NCBI RefSeq assembly: GCF_963082655.1
Contig: NC_081556.1
Coordinates: 155,553,578-155,617,577 of the forward strand
Source of the DNA: Stomoxys calcitrans
Lineage: Eukaryota; Arthropoda; Insecta; Diptera; Muscidae
Reading direction: 5' to 3'
Length of the DNA: 64,000 nt
The translations under genes were made by a program, and so were the position numbers. The stretch's first letter is position 1. Each line of letters starts with the position of its first letter. The notes beneath the pieces are model-generated. The model had not been told where the DNA came from, made no database searches, and worked only from the letters and a program-made list of their open reading frames with translations. This document shows positions 11,140-22,664 of this stretch, piece after piece.

Positions 11140-11371
11140 AAAGAAATTTGTTAATCAAAATTAACATCGAAAGTTGTAAAAAATAATCGCACGATAATGT
11201 TCACGATTAAATTTCATTCTTTGGGCGAGATGGAGATTTTAATTTACTGTAAACAACACAAATAGCGCTCGTATGTCAAAACGTTCTCACTACGTAGAAC
11301 CTCAAAAATGTCAAGCTTTATGATAGAGCTGTCAGTTGACAGATTGCAACATAAGGATTGTCCAATCCCGG

Positions 11372-11381
11372 TATATAAAAG
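11372..11381 (+). promoter_or_regulatory. TATA box (candidate core promoter)
   Basis: TATATAAAAG within 'cccggtatataaaaggcaacgc' fits a metazoan TATA box. Initiation would be expected near 11400. The transcript is unknown. An 80-codon frame (11308-11550) overlaps but begins upstream of the TATA box, so it is not supported by it. Confidence 0.3.
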
Positions 11382-11530
11382 GCAACGCTCGTACCAACCT
11401 CAATGCAACATATATCAATATGACTCATATCGAATCGGGAAATGCCCTATAATTTCCCAACATTTTATTAATTGCATTAATTTTATTGTCATGGAATGTA
11501 TATGTCGTAACTATAGATACTTACACCGTT

Positions 11531-11608
11531 ATGACAGATTACCTTTATAGAATTATCAAATAAACCTATTTGAAGGCTTCATTAAGGTTTGGGAATGCGG
11601 CCGTTATT
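11531..11608. repeat. Dispersed 78-bp repeat, copy 1
   Basis: 'tgacagatt.cctttat.g' followed by 'tcaaataaacctattt' and '..gaatgcgg.cgtta' recurs at 50941-51018, next to the 5' side of a non-LTR element. It may be a fragment of that element's upstream region. Confidence 0.6.
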
Positions 11609-11639
11609 AGAACCCACTAAATCCAATAGGTTTTTTAAA

Positions 11640-12900
11640 CAGTGAAAGCAGCACAACCTTAGGATTGTAAGAATTCAATTGATTTTATTTCTATTATCAT
11701 GGAATACCCCCTATGTTTGCACGTCCTAACTATAAACTCTTGTGAATTCTCTGAACTTAATTGCATTTCTGTTTAAGACTACAGTGGAAGATAAAATAAA
11801 TAAAAAACAAATTAATTTACAAAACAATTTAATGTGTTTTAAAGCATTGTTTTTAGAATATTGCCAAAACAAAATAATTATTTCTCAATGTAAACATTTT
11901 AATAGGAGTTTGTCCAAGCCAACGATTTACATACATTGAAATGCGTGAAAAAAAAACCAGACAAAACAAAATCCAGAGTAAAATAACTTAACAACACTAT
12001 AAAAACGGACAGACGGACGGTCGTCGCTGTTGATTATTTTGATTGGCGTGCATAATTAAAAGATTTTGCATAGCGCACGTCTTAGAACGTGTGAAGACAG
12101 TTCAAATGAGCAGCAGTAATTTGCCCGCTTCTCGTTGCCTTCACCCCACAGTTGTTCGAGCAACTGATACTTAAGAATTATTTGACGTATGACGGACTGG
12201 TTTAGAATTCGGCCTTTTTCAACTGGAATTTGCTCGATTTCGAATGCAGAAACAAGAATTAAACAATCCCCAGCACAAAACATGATCATTTAGCGTAGAA
12301 TTGCGTTGTTAATTGTGTTTTCGATACTCTTAATTTGTTAATAAAAGCCATGGCACTTCATTAAAACTCACAAACGGATTGCAGCGTCATTGTCCCGCTA
12401 AAGACCCCCTCCCACTTCATAGCAGAGAGAGAGAGAGAGAGAACGAAAGATTTGTATTCAGTTCAGCACATTCTTCACATGAATTAAACGCAACGTAAAA
12501 ACATAACAATTGTGAACAATGAATCCTTTTTTATGCCATGTTTGATGGCATATTAAATGTCACAACTAAGAATCATAATTTATTGCAACTAGCTGAGATA
12601 AAAAAAGTACAAAATATGAGTGCATACATAAATAAATAATAGGCTACCTTAAATGGAAATATGTATTTTTTTGTTGAATTAGATTAAAAAGAATGAAAAT
12701 TAAATGACATTTTAAAGATACTTTATTGAGAAAATGAGGAATTTGTTATTTTAGCCTTTAGGTGTAGTTAAAAGTTTTTTTTTTAGACAAAATCAATAGT
12801 GAAAAACATATTTTGAACAAATTTTAGATGAACATCTTTTATATTGTATATAAAAATGAATTTGTGTTTGTTTGGAAAAAGCTTGTTTTTCGAAACAAGT
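11640..12900. other. Unique DNA with a GAGA/initiator-like cluster
   Basis: Mostly AT-rich unique DNA. At 12422-12443 there is a (GA)n run, the binding context for GAGA factor in flies. It is followed at 12458-12463 by TCAGTT, a match to the fly initiator TCAKTY. No linked open frame was found. A 77-codon minus-strand frame (12056-12289) has no recognised homology. Confidence 0.25.
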
Positions 12901-12926
12901 ATGTGGTGAAGCCCAGGACGTGCGCA

Positions 12927-12996
12927 TATAAAAGGGAGTCGCAACTTATACTCGAGACAGTAAACAAAGGAGCCAGAAGCTATGTAGACGCGGTGA
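12927..12996 (+). promoter_or_regulatory. TATA promoter with possible first exon and donor
   Basis: TATAAAAG at 12927-12934 predicts initiation near 12957. About 30 bp further on, 'gcggtgagtag' gives a GTGAGT donor-like sequence at about 12990. It lies just upstream of the GC-rich tandem array, so it probably drives a transposon or satellite-associated transcript. The hairpin CTTGTTT-TTCG-AAACAAG lies upstream at about 12882-12899. Confidence 0.4.
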
Positions 12997-13017
12997 GTAG
13001 AGTAAACTAAGAGTGCA

Positions 13018-13960
13018 TTTTTGCCTCAAACATATAAGGGTGTGCTCATTCGTCGTCCAGTGCCTCGTATAAACAGAGTGCCCTCTTACCTTTTAGCTTT
13101 ATGATCGCGGGTGAACAGTGTCGTAGGGTGTGCCTCCTTGCCACCGCGCCTGAAACCCCCCTTTTATCAAAAGAGTGCCTTCTGTCGCCTCCTCCTGCCG
13201 TTACCTAGTGAACTTGAATAGCGCGGTGTACAAGGATATGCCTCCTAGCTACCAATCCGCGTAAAGTGCCGTGTAATAGGGTGTGCCTCCTTACCACTCT
13301 CTTACCACAGCGCCCGAAATCTACTTTTATCAACGGAGTGCCCTCTCTCGTCTCCTCCTGCCGTCACCTAGTGAACCCAAAAAGTGCCGTGTATAAGGCT
13401 GTGCCTCCTAGCCACCAATCCGGGTATAGTGCCGTATACTAGGGTGTGCCTTCTTGTCACTGCTCCCGAAACCCCTCTTTTATTAAAGGACTGGCCTTTC
13501 TCGCCTCCTTGTGGCGTCACCTAGTGAACCCGAATAGTGCCGTGTACTAGGGTGTGCCTTCTAACCACCAATCCGCGTATAATGCCGTATGCTAGGGTGT
13601 GCCTTCTTGTCACTATCTTGTTACCGCGCCCGAAACCCCTCTTTTATTAACGGAGTGGCGTCTCTCGCCTCATCGTGCCGTCACCTGGCCAACCCGAATA
13701 GTGCCGTATACTAGGGTGTGCTTCTTACCGCTGAGTTTCCACCGCGGGCGAACCCCGGAGTGCCATCTCTCGCCTACCCGTTTTGCTCCCCTGTGACGTG
13801 TATTAGGGTCACCACTAAGCCACCAAACAGTGCCCAACTGTTTATTAGGGTGTGCCTCTGCTCCGCCAATCTGTGTGTATTACTAAGGATTAAGGTTTGC
13901 CTCAGTGTCACCTACCGGCTGTTGAACCGCTCAGTGACCGTGCTCCCGAAACGCACCCCT
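13018..13960. repeat. GC-rich degenerate tandem array, unit about 153-164 bp
   Basis: 'cacctagtgaac' recurs at about 13205, 13368, 13521 and (degenerate) 13685. Each unit contains 'gtgccgtgta..agggtgtgcctcct', 'cgcccgaaa.ccccttttat' and 'ggagtgccctctctcgcctcc'. GC content is far above the surroundings. Open frames in it (13599-13796, 13718-14035) look incidental. It could be the 5' untranslated repeat of a retrotransposon or a short satellite array. The family is not recognised. Confidence 0.8.
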
Positions 13961-14146
13961 AACCAACCCTCTAACTTTAAACAAAATTCAAAAGCGTTGC
14001 ACTCTCTCAGTCCCATATCACATAAAATTCTGTGACGAACCTCGCCACGATCTCGCCAACACCTCAGCTCTAACCATTCCAAATTTCAATGTGATATTTA
14101 TTTTTTTTTTTCATTTTCTCCCACTGAGCGTCGAAAGGATTTCCAG

Positions 14147-14278
14147 ATGAAGTTGATAAAAAATTGGTTGCTCAGGTACCCACTTAAGAAAAGTGGCAGA
14201 AAGAAAGGTTCGCAGATTAATAAATTTCTTAGGACTGCAAAATCTTTATTGGGTTCGGTTTCCAAAATTTCCAATTAA
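14147..14278 (+). CDS. Short basic ORF downstream of the GC-rich array
   Basis: An ATG directly after 'ttccag' opens 43 codons beginning MKLIKNWLLRYPLKKSGRKK and ending at TAA 14276. It is strongly basic, with 12 or so Lys/Arg. An acceptor-like pyrimidine tract lies at 14098-14122. With the TATA promoter at 12927 and the array as leader, this could be the start of a retroelement gag-like ORF or a small-peptide gene. No homology is recognised; chance is a real alternative. Confidence 0.25.
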   Translation: MKLIKNWLLRYPLKKSGRKKGSQINKFLRTAKSLLGSVSKISN

Positions 14279-14654
14279 AAAAAATTATTTAGGAATTTTT
14301 ATCTTACTTTTGGGATGAATGTGTGAAAACAAAATTTCACAAACTCATCTCTCAAAGAACTATTTTTTTACCCTTTTTTTATCTATCCGACTGTGCGCTG
14401 TAGAGATGGTCTACCCTCACTTGACTTCGAGCTGGATACCGGTGCATAAGGACATACCATGAAACGAGAAAGCATATATGCTTGTGATGCTAGGAAAAAC
14501 TATCCAATGGTGTCGGTAACAGACTAACATATCTCGGGAGCCTTCTATATGCTTGAAGTGCGATACAGATAAAGATAATTAAACCGCTGGATTAATGCGG
14601 AATGGAATAAACCATCTAAGAGAAATGTTTACGACCTTCTGTCTATGGAGAAAG
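14279..14654. other. Unique DNA, no feature seen
   Basis: No recognised repeat or open frame. Confidence 0.5.
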
Positions 14655-14756
14655 GAGGCCACCGTAGCGCAGAGGTTAGCATGTCCGCCTATGACGAGGA
14701 ACGCCTGAGTTCGATTCCTGGCGAGAACATCAGAGAACATTTTTAGCGGTGATTAG
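14655..14756 (+). mobile_element. SINE-B, 5' half (interrupted)
   Basis: tRNA-like head: 'accgtagcgcagaggttagc' (A box) and 'gagttcgattcctggcg' (B box). The body resumes at 14943 ('ttggcgacatttgtggggtactatgccat') after a SINE-A insertion. Confidence 0.85.
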
Positions 14757-14768
14757 CCCCTCCTAATC

Positions 14769-14930
14769 GGCGCCCCGGTAGCCGATTTGGTAGCGTGCTT
14801 GGATTACCAGTGCAGGGGTCGTGGGTTCGATTCCCGCCAGAAGCCTTGGTCTGTCGCTGCTGTGGTATCACAATGGACTAAAAATTGTCTAAGTGAGTCT
14901 GTAAAGGACTGCCACTCTTACCTAACCTAA
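14769..14930 (+). mobile_element. SINE-A, full length (162 bp), inside SINE-B
   Basis: A box TAGCCGATTTGG and B box GGTTCGATTCC sit at tRNA-like spacing, giving an internal RNA polymerase III promoter. The tail is 'cttacctaacctaa'. A 12-bp target duplication, CCCCTCCTAATC, lies at 14757-14768 and 14931-14942. Such elements are moved in trans by a LINE. Other copies: 35407-35568 and 48012-48173. Confidence 0.95.
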
Positions 14931-14999
14931 CCCCTCCTAATCTTGGCGACATTTGTGGGGTACTATGCCATATGAAAACTTCTTAGTCCTGGATCCTTT

Positions 15000-16850
15000 C
15001 GATTAACTTTTTTATTATATTGACTTCCAGTGTTCTCAAATTGGACAGTTGGCATTCACTTGTTGGGCAATAAGGAGAGCATTTTAAGTCACCCCATCAT
15101 ATGTTTAAATTGCCGCATGTTTCAGATAAATAGATTAACCTGAAATGAACATGGCAATTAAAGAAGTTATTGTGGTAGTCTGTACAACATAAAGACTGCT
15201 ATCAGACTTCAATGCCCTTAAACGTTTTTTTTTTTTGTATTCCTGTTATTTTTTTGTTATTATGTTTAAAGTTTTAAGTTGAACAACAGTATCAAAATAA
15301 CCTTTTTTTAAGATATATAACTCACAGGTCACGTTCTCATAAATCCTTTAAGGTCACAACAATGATGAAACGAATACAAGGGCACTTTAAGAACTTCGTG
15401 CTCCATAAGCTGGACAATGAATACGTATGGACGTATGTCGTAGTAAGCCGCATTAACCCAAAATGAAAAGAAAAAATAATGAAGTAATTATTATGAGATG
15501 CCGTAGTGATGGAGCACATTCCAGTGTAGTCGGGCAGTCAGTCGCATTGGCGGAACAAGTACAAAAGCAGACGCTCAGAAATTCCAATGAGCATACGTGT
15601 TCTTTGGGGCGTTTCGAAGCGGCGATGGCTTTGCCATAAAATACCTGAAATCTAAGCGTGTGTAAGTCGCCGCAGCCAAATCGCTGCAGGGCCTATACGT
15701 GGATGGTGTTTGGAGCTGCCGTTGCTGCTTTCAAAATTCCCATGTAAACGCAAACAAAACAATGCGGCGATCTTTTTTTCTCTCTACCTCACTCTTCCGT
15801 TCTCATTTTGCATGATAATGGGTCTGACAAATGAAATGAGTGGCCACATATATTTGTTGGTGTGCCCAGCACGCGAACGACACGTAAAGACAAAACGGAA
15901 AGAACTTAACGAAATTACCATGTCTCTGTATTTGGGTGATTGAGAGTGTATGTGTGTGTGTGTGGTCTATTGTCCCTGATTGCATTGGCAAAGGTCAATG
16001 GATCAATGAACTTAGGTACAGGTAAAGACAGATGTGATCTGACTTGCTGATGACATACATACTTGCTGATGACATACATGGGTGGCATTTGCATGTATAT
16101 GTGTTTTTCGGTGCTCATACATATCCATGCCTAATTAAGCTCCACTACCACTCACACTCACACTCATATTCGTTTCATGCCCACTGACAATCTCTAATAA
16201 AGTTCAAGAACTTCTTCGGACATCAACACATGATGCTGGGAAGCTATTCAAATAAAACAAGCCGCCAAATACTGTCTTTTAATTTCTACGGGATTTTGTT
16301 TTTTGTTTTAATGGCCAGAAAATCAAACTGAGTTTCCGGCAAAACCGGTTACCAAAGTGTAAATATCCGATGTTTGCCATTTTTATTTTCGTCTTTTGAG
16401 ATTCTTATCGTCAATGGGCAAAATCTATTATGAATTTCTTTCCGGATTAAGAATTTATTGATTAGTGACCTATAGCCAAAAAGAAGACTCTCTGTTGGCA
16501 TCAGCTTACCTATCATAAAGTCCATAAACCTTTTTATGTAGTTTTTGTTTTAAATGTTTTTTGTTTATAATGGGGCATAACTAAAATATTCATTGAATTT
16601 AAAGTTTCCAATTACAGTTTTGTCGTATCTGGAATATAAAGTTCAAGGTTAAGAATTCATAACTAAACTCTTTGGTACATACGTATGTGTGCCTTGCGTT
16701 TGAACCATTACTTATACGTTGGGTGTACCATTGTGTTTTGGTTTTCCCTTAACATTTTGCAGGGATACGTGTGTTGCTATTGTTGGCACATTGCTCATAC
16801 GTTAGGTGTACACAAGTAACAATTGTCAATTTGGGTTTAGCAAAGTTAAT
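15000..16850. other. Unique DNA
   Basis: No repeat family recognised. A GC-richer patch at 15540-15720 includes an initiator-like TCAGTC at about 15538. A (GT)n run lies at about 15948-15962, and a direct repeat 'acttgctgatgacatacat' at about 16041 and 16060. Open frames around 15710-16118 look like chance. Confidence 0.4.
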
Positions 16851-17275
16851 TTTTTTCAAAAATTTTAATAGTAATAACAACAAATAAAAAAATAATTGAA
16901 AAGTATATGAAAAATATCAATGCAAATTTCTATTAAATGAATTTTTAAATAAAAAATTGAAAAAAAAAAATATTTAAACTAAAAAAACTATTTCTATGAT
17001 ATTTTAAAAAAATTTCTGCAGCAAAATAATTTTGGCAACTGTATCTCAAAAAGGATTACAAGATTTTCCATAAAAAATTTCAACAGCAAAATAATTTTGG
17101 CAACATTATCTTAAAAAGGTTTACAAGATTTTCCATAAAAAAAAAATTTTTATAAAATTTTGTATAGAAATAAAATTTTTACAAAAGTTTCTATAGAAAT
17201 AAAATTTAAATTTTTGGCTAAATTTTCTACAAAAACAAAATTTTCTATACAAATAAAATATTGATAAAATCTTAT
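16850..17275. repeat. AT-rich 'taaaattttgacaaaattttct' tract, left half
   Basis: Degenerate units of AAATAAAATTTT.ACAAAATTTTCTA. Includes a 65-bp tandem duplication ('gcaaaataattttggcaac' at 17021 and 17086). The tract resumes at 18899. Confidence 0.7.
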
Positions 17276-17282
17276 ATATACA

Positions 17283-17850
17283 ATTGAACTTGTGTTTGTT
17301 TGTTTGTTCCATATAGACTCAAAAACGGCTGAACCGATTACCTTGAAATTTTCACAGATTGTGTAAAAAAAATGTTTTTTTGGACGACCATGGCAATATG
17401 GGACTCATGCGAATATGGCCAGGAAGTAGAAATAGGCTTTATAATTTTTTGATGATATCGGAAGGGGGCGAACCCTCCCCCTTATGCCAAAAACGCCACC
17501 CCAAATCAAAACTCGACCGATCGGCACAATATGGGTATCAAATGAAAGGTATTGGAGAGTAGAACAATTTGGTATTTATTTTTGGGTCTAAGTATCGGGC
17601 CGCCCCAACCACAAAACAGACATATTGGACGTTCATGTTAATATGGGCCTCAAATGAAAGGTATTTGGGAGTAGATTACGAATCTGGCATACAAATTAGG
17701 TCGATGTATAGGGGGTCACCCTACTCCTCGGTTTTTTTGTTTGTTCCGTAGAATCAAAACGATTGAACGGATTTTCTTCAAATTTTCACAGATTGTGTAA
17801 GTTTGTCTGGAAGGTAACATAGGCTATATAATTTTTAGATATCGGATGGG
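17283..17850. repeat. Dispersed repeat with 'ctgaaccgat..ccttgaaatttt' motif
   Basis: The start 'tttgtttgttccatatagactcaaaaacgg' and 'attttcacagattgtgtaa' recurs at about 17738-17800. In between are two internal repeats containing 'tatgggtatcaaatgaaagg' (17525) and 'atatgggcctcaaatgaaagg' (17640). It directly joins the retrotransposon fragment at 17851. Family not named. Confidence 0.65.
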
Positions 17851-18898
17851 GCCGATAGCTTCTTGCTTCCTTCCAGTAATAACGTCGTCTTCTCCCAATC
17901 AGGATCTCCCCATAAGATTTTCATCGTCCTGCCGACCATTTCGCTGTTCCACATTGTTACATTTTCGTAGCTCACGCTCTTAATTCGAACTGCGTCGACC
18001 CGAAGCCTTTCGTTTTTTGACGGCAGTCCTCTGGCCTTCACTGCCAAATCGTCTGTTTTTTTATTCCCCCTTTATCTGCTATGACCCCGGACCCAAACGA
18101 TGCGGATGATTTCATTTTCAGAAAAGGCTTTTACCGCCCTGGTTGTTGTTGCCCCTATAGTCAGTTTACTGTCCGTATAAATGTTCACACTCGACGTCCT
18201 GGCGTTAGCACCACAACACCTTACGTATTCCATGATCGCTCGGAGCCCGCCTGCAGGACTATACTATGGTCAGGCAGTCGAGAACAGATCTCAGTCCCTG
18301 AATTCTAGGGTTCCGACTCGCACTAGACCTCAAGTGTCGTCTCAGGTATACGATCGGAAACCTCTTTCAATCCTTCCAAGTTTCCTATCGTCGATCGATT
18401 ATACCGCGATGTATGATCTGCTCCTATCCTCAATCCATTCTACCATCGCCTTAAGTCTCATAGCCGCATTGGCTGTCTCACACTTAATCGGTGTGGCTAT
18501 GAGTCAGATATCTCTCTGAACCTGTTGTATTATCCTTGCGTTGCACTTTTTCTCCATCACAGTTCACCAAACTACTGAGGCGTAACTAAGTATTGGTCTA
18601 ATCCCGCTCCTGTAGAACCAGTGTACTATCCTCGGGTTCAAGGGTCATTTCGAGCCTACGGCCTAGCTACACAGTGTCCTACACTGTTACCCTTCTCGGT
18701 ACGCTCCTGAACATGACACATCCAATTCAGTTTCCTGTCCAAGATCACTCCTAAGTATTTGACCTTGTCAGAAATCAAAATCGTTCTATTGAAGCCCACC
18801 TTTGTCTTACTCGTGAACAAGCAGATTTCGGTCTTTTCTGGGTTAACATTGAGACCCCTGTCATCTTCAGTAGCATGATATAAAATTAAAATGTTCAT
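17851..18898 (-). pseudogene. Non-LTR retrotransposon ORF2 remnant, copy 2
   Basis: Minus-strand RT tail at 18898-18656 (GLNVNPEKTEICLFTSKTKV, then VKYLGVILDRKLNW). Badly decayed thumb/RNase H sequence follows down to 17835 (VGRTMKILWGDPDWEKTTLL, matching VGRAAKILWGDPDRVKTRLL in copy 1). Several deletions and stops make it non-functional. Plus-strand frames at 18081-18519 are antisense shadows. Confidence 0.85.
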
Positions 18899-19312
18899 AA
18901 CATTTAATTTAACAATAAAATTTTTTAAAGTAACATTTTTTTTTACAAAATGGACTGTAAAAATATTTTTTTATAAATATAATTTTTAATACAACTTTCT
19001 TCAATAAAAAAATTTTCACAAAATATACTTTGAAAATTAATTTTTGATAACATTTTCTAGACCATAAAATTTTTACAAAATTTTCTACATAAATTAAATG
19101 TTTAAAAAATTTTATATATCAAAAAAATTATGACAAAAATGTCTATAATGAGTAAAATTTTGAAAAAAAATTTTTAACGAAAATAAAATTTTGAAAAAAT
19201 TTTCTTTAGAAATAAGAATTTGATAAAATTTTCTTTATAAATAAAATTAAAAAAATTCTATTAAAATAAAATTTTGACAAACTTTCTATAAAATTAAAAT
19301 TTTGACAAATAA
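18899..19312. repeat. AT-rich 'taaaattttgacaaaattttct' tract, right half
   Basis: Same degenerate unit as 16850-17275, suggesting one tract split by insertion of the 17283-18898 material. Confidence 0.65.
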
Positions 19313-21172
19313 CAAATAAAAAGGCGTTAAGTTCGGCCGGGCCGAACTTTGAATACCAACCACCTCAGGTATATATGTAACCCACCTTTCGTCATAATCC
19401 GGTGAAAATGTATAATTTATGCCCCCATAGCAGTTTTATCGAAGTATGTTCCGATTTGAACCAAATTCGTCACGGATATAGAGAGGTCTAATAAGTACAA
19501 GTCATTGTTCAATTTTGTAGAACAAAATATTGGTCTTTTTGGTAGCCATATTCAAATATAGGCCGATCTGAACCATATACGACACGGATTTCGAAAAGCC
19601 TAACATAAGTCACTGTGTCAAATGATATAAGTAGTAGTTACTTTTAGTACGGGAAACTTTTAGTACAAGGTACTTTTAGTACAAGGTACTTTTAGTACAA
19701 GGTACTTTTAGTACAAGGTACTTTTAGTACAAGGTACTTTTAGTACAAGGTACTTTTAGTACAAGGTACTTTAAGTACAAGGTTCTTTTAGTACAAGGCA
19801 CATTTGGTACAAGGTACTTTCAGTACAAGGCACATTTGGTACAAGGTACTTTTTGAACTAGGTACAAGTACTTTTAGTACCAGATATTTGTAGTGCCAAG
19901 ATACTTTTAGTACAAGGTACTTTAAGTACAAGATACTTTTAATACCAGGTACTTTTAGAACAAGATTCTTGTAGTGCAAAGTACCTTTAGTACAACGTGA
20001 TTTAAGGACAAAGTACTTTAAGTACAAAGTGCTTTAAGTACAAAGTACTTTTAGTACAAGGTACTTTTAGTACAAGGTACTTTTAGTACAATTTATTTTT
20101 AGTACAAGGTACTTTTAGTACAAGGTACTTTTAGTACAAGGTACTTTTAGTACAAGGTACTCTTAGTACAATTTATTTTTAGTACAAGGTACTTTTAGCA
20201 CAAGGTTCTTTTGGTACAAGGTACTTTTAGTCCAAGGTACTTTTAGTACAAGGTACTTTTAGTGCAAAGAAATCGGTTTATAAATGTGCTTTTATGGGGC
20301 CAAAGACCTTAAATCGAGAGATTGGCCTATATGGCAGCTATATCCAAATCTTAACCGATCTGCCCCAAATTAAAGAGGACTATCGAAGGGCCTTACACAA
20401 ATCACTGTCCCAAATTTTGTGCCCAAATCACAATAAATGCGCCTTTTATGGGCCCAAAACCTTAAATCGAAAGATCGGTTTATATGGCAGCTATGTCGAA
20501 ATCTGGACCGATCTGAGCCAAATTGAAGAAGGATGCGAAGGGCCTAACGCAACTCAATGTCTCAAATTTTTGCGAAATCGGACAATAAGTGCGCCTTTTA
20601 CGGGCCAAAGACCTTAAATCGAGAGATTGGTCTATATGGCAGCTATATCCAAATCTGGACCGATTTGGGCCAAATTGAGAAAGGATGTCGATTGGCCTAA
20701 CACAACTCACTGTCCCACATTTTAGCAAAATCGGATAATAAATGTGGCTTTTATGGGTCTAAGCCCTTTAATCGGCGGATCGGTCTATATGACAGCTATT
20801 TATATCCAAATCTGGACCAAATTGAAGATGAATATCGAATAGCCTTACACAACTCACTGTCCCAAATTTACGCAAAATCGTATAATAAATATTTATATGG
20901 GGGCTATATCAAGATATAGTCCGATATAGACAATCTTCGAACTTAATCTGCTTATGGACAAAAAAAGAATCTGTGCAAAGTTTCAGCTCAATATCCCTAT
21001 TTTTAAAGACTTTAGCATGATTTCAACAGACAGAAGGACAGACGGACGGACATAGCTAAATGGTTTTGGATTTTTACGCTGATCAAGAATATATCTACTT
21101 TATAGGGTCGGAAATAGATATTTCGATGTGGCAAAATTAATATACCCCCATCCTTCGGTGGTGGGTATACAA
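19313..21172 (+). mobile_element. INE-1-like element containing a minisatellite
   Basis: 5' end 'aaaaaggcgttaagttcggccgggccgaactttg' with the hairpin TTCGGCC-G-GGCCGAA. 3' end 'cccccatccttcggtggtgggtatac'. Without the minisatellite it would be about 1.2 kb, like the copy at 54530-55712. Monomers 'cttaaatcgagagat.gg.ctatatggcag' recur with period about 153 bp. Confidence 0.85.
19630..20268. repeat. 16-bp minisatellite, about 40 units
   Basis: Unit GGTACTTTTAGTACAA, perfect in runs and degenerate in the middle (19790-20040). Each unit contains GTACT-TTT-AGTAC, a small perfect inverted repeat. Minus-strand open frame 19788-20027 (VLKVPCTKC-type repeats) is a by-product. Confidence 0.97.
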
Positions 21173-22664
21173 ATCAAAAAGTAAATAAGTATATATTCAC
21201 TTTTAGATTTTTTGTTGGCCTATCTCACAGTCCGAATCCAATTTACCAGTGTTTTATAATCTCCCCAATTAACCTAAATTAGAAATTAAATTTCACATTT
21301 AGCTTTGAAGCGGTATGTCTAGCAAAGCAAGCTAAGAATTAAAATTTTTCCATGATCATGGTCCATTCGAAATGACATCAACGTTTCTATATATAGAGTC
21401 GACGCAATCCATTAACAAGAATCTAACCGATATCGAAGCGAAATCTTTAATTTAGGAAATCCCTAAAAACAATTCAATATACATATTTCTAATATATTAG
21501 TGTATTATTTTTGGTATTTTGTTATTTTTTAATCTTTGGTACTGCGACTTATTTCGGATACAATTCTTCACATTTCATTTGGACATTTTTTAAAAGGTTT
21601 GGTTTTTGTTAGCTGTGATCGTCGATTCGAAATCGAGAACCATGTCGGCTTCATTAAGTAAGTTATAAATTTATTTGAGTCTAATGACCCGTTTAGTCGC
21701 AAAATGTAAGGACTTTTAATTAGAAATATTCTTTTGATTGTATTCAAATTAAGGCACAAATGAACATTAGGTTAACTACGAATTTAAAAACAAAAATAAA
21801 AAAATTTAATTTTTATTTAGAAGTTTGAAATTTTAATGTCATTTTTTTTTTAATCAGAAGAATAATAGGTTGTTTTCCACCAGTTTCTGGTTTGACTCGT
21901 CTACAATACCCCACTTCAATTTTCATTGTAAACATTGGGTTTCCGTTCAATTTAATGTTTCTTGCATACGGTGTTATCAGCTGAAAACATGCCCTTCTTC
22001 CATTACCACTAGATACGCCCTGCACCCTCGGATTTAAGGCGAAAAGGCCTTTACTCTAGCGAAATTTGAAAACCTCCATCCAACTCTTCTGAATTTGGGC
22101 CAGTTTCACTCGGCAGTCCCTTAAAGGCAGTCAGAGAGCTGAATGCTCTTAAGGACATTGAACGATCTTTTCCCTCCTTGCTTAAATTTGTGACCTATCA
22201 CGTCTATGGCTAGATAGGTACAATTAGTTAGAAATCAGAAGCACCGCTCCTGCTATAGCTAGAACGACCACATTAGAATCATGATTTGTAACCACTACAT
22301 AGTTATGCCTATTTTCATTTAGGTTTGCTGGCAGACTTCTTATTAGTTTAGTCCCATATCCTGAATATATCAGTGGCCATTTTTAACTTGTGAACAGTGC
22401 TGTAAAGCTTTTATCGAACAAAAATCGTCAAAATAGAAAAGAGGCCATTGATATTTTTATCAACAGCTCTACTTTAAAATCAGACGAACTCAATTTTAAT
22501 AATGAAAAGATCCACAATTGAGCAGCGCGTTAAACTTAAACTTTAAAATCAACATCGGCCCTTAAAATTTAGCTACCCTTTACATGAAAATTGGGCAATC
22601 TTGCAGATTTGTCGTACAACTTAAAACAAACTGCAAATTATAAATTTTGCCCACTAAGGAACAG
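21173..22664. other. Unique DNA, no gene supported
   Basis: Contains open frames of 63-70 codons on the minus strand without recognisable homology, and no repeat family that I can name. Confidence 0.4.

Noticed and set aside
13599..14035. Pro/Thr/Ser-rich plus-strand frames
   Set aside because: Frames are generated by the GC-rich tandem repeat and change between units.
14655..14935. tRNA genes suggested by A and B boxes
   Set aside because: The boxes belong to SINEs with bodies, tails and target duplications; no complete tRNA cloverleaf is present.
19788..20027. 79-codon repetitive minus-strand frame
   Set aside because: A 16-bp unit is not a multiple of three; the frame stays open only through the degenerate section of the minisatellite.
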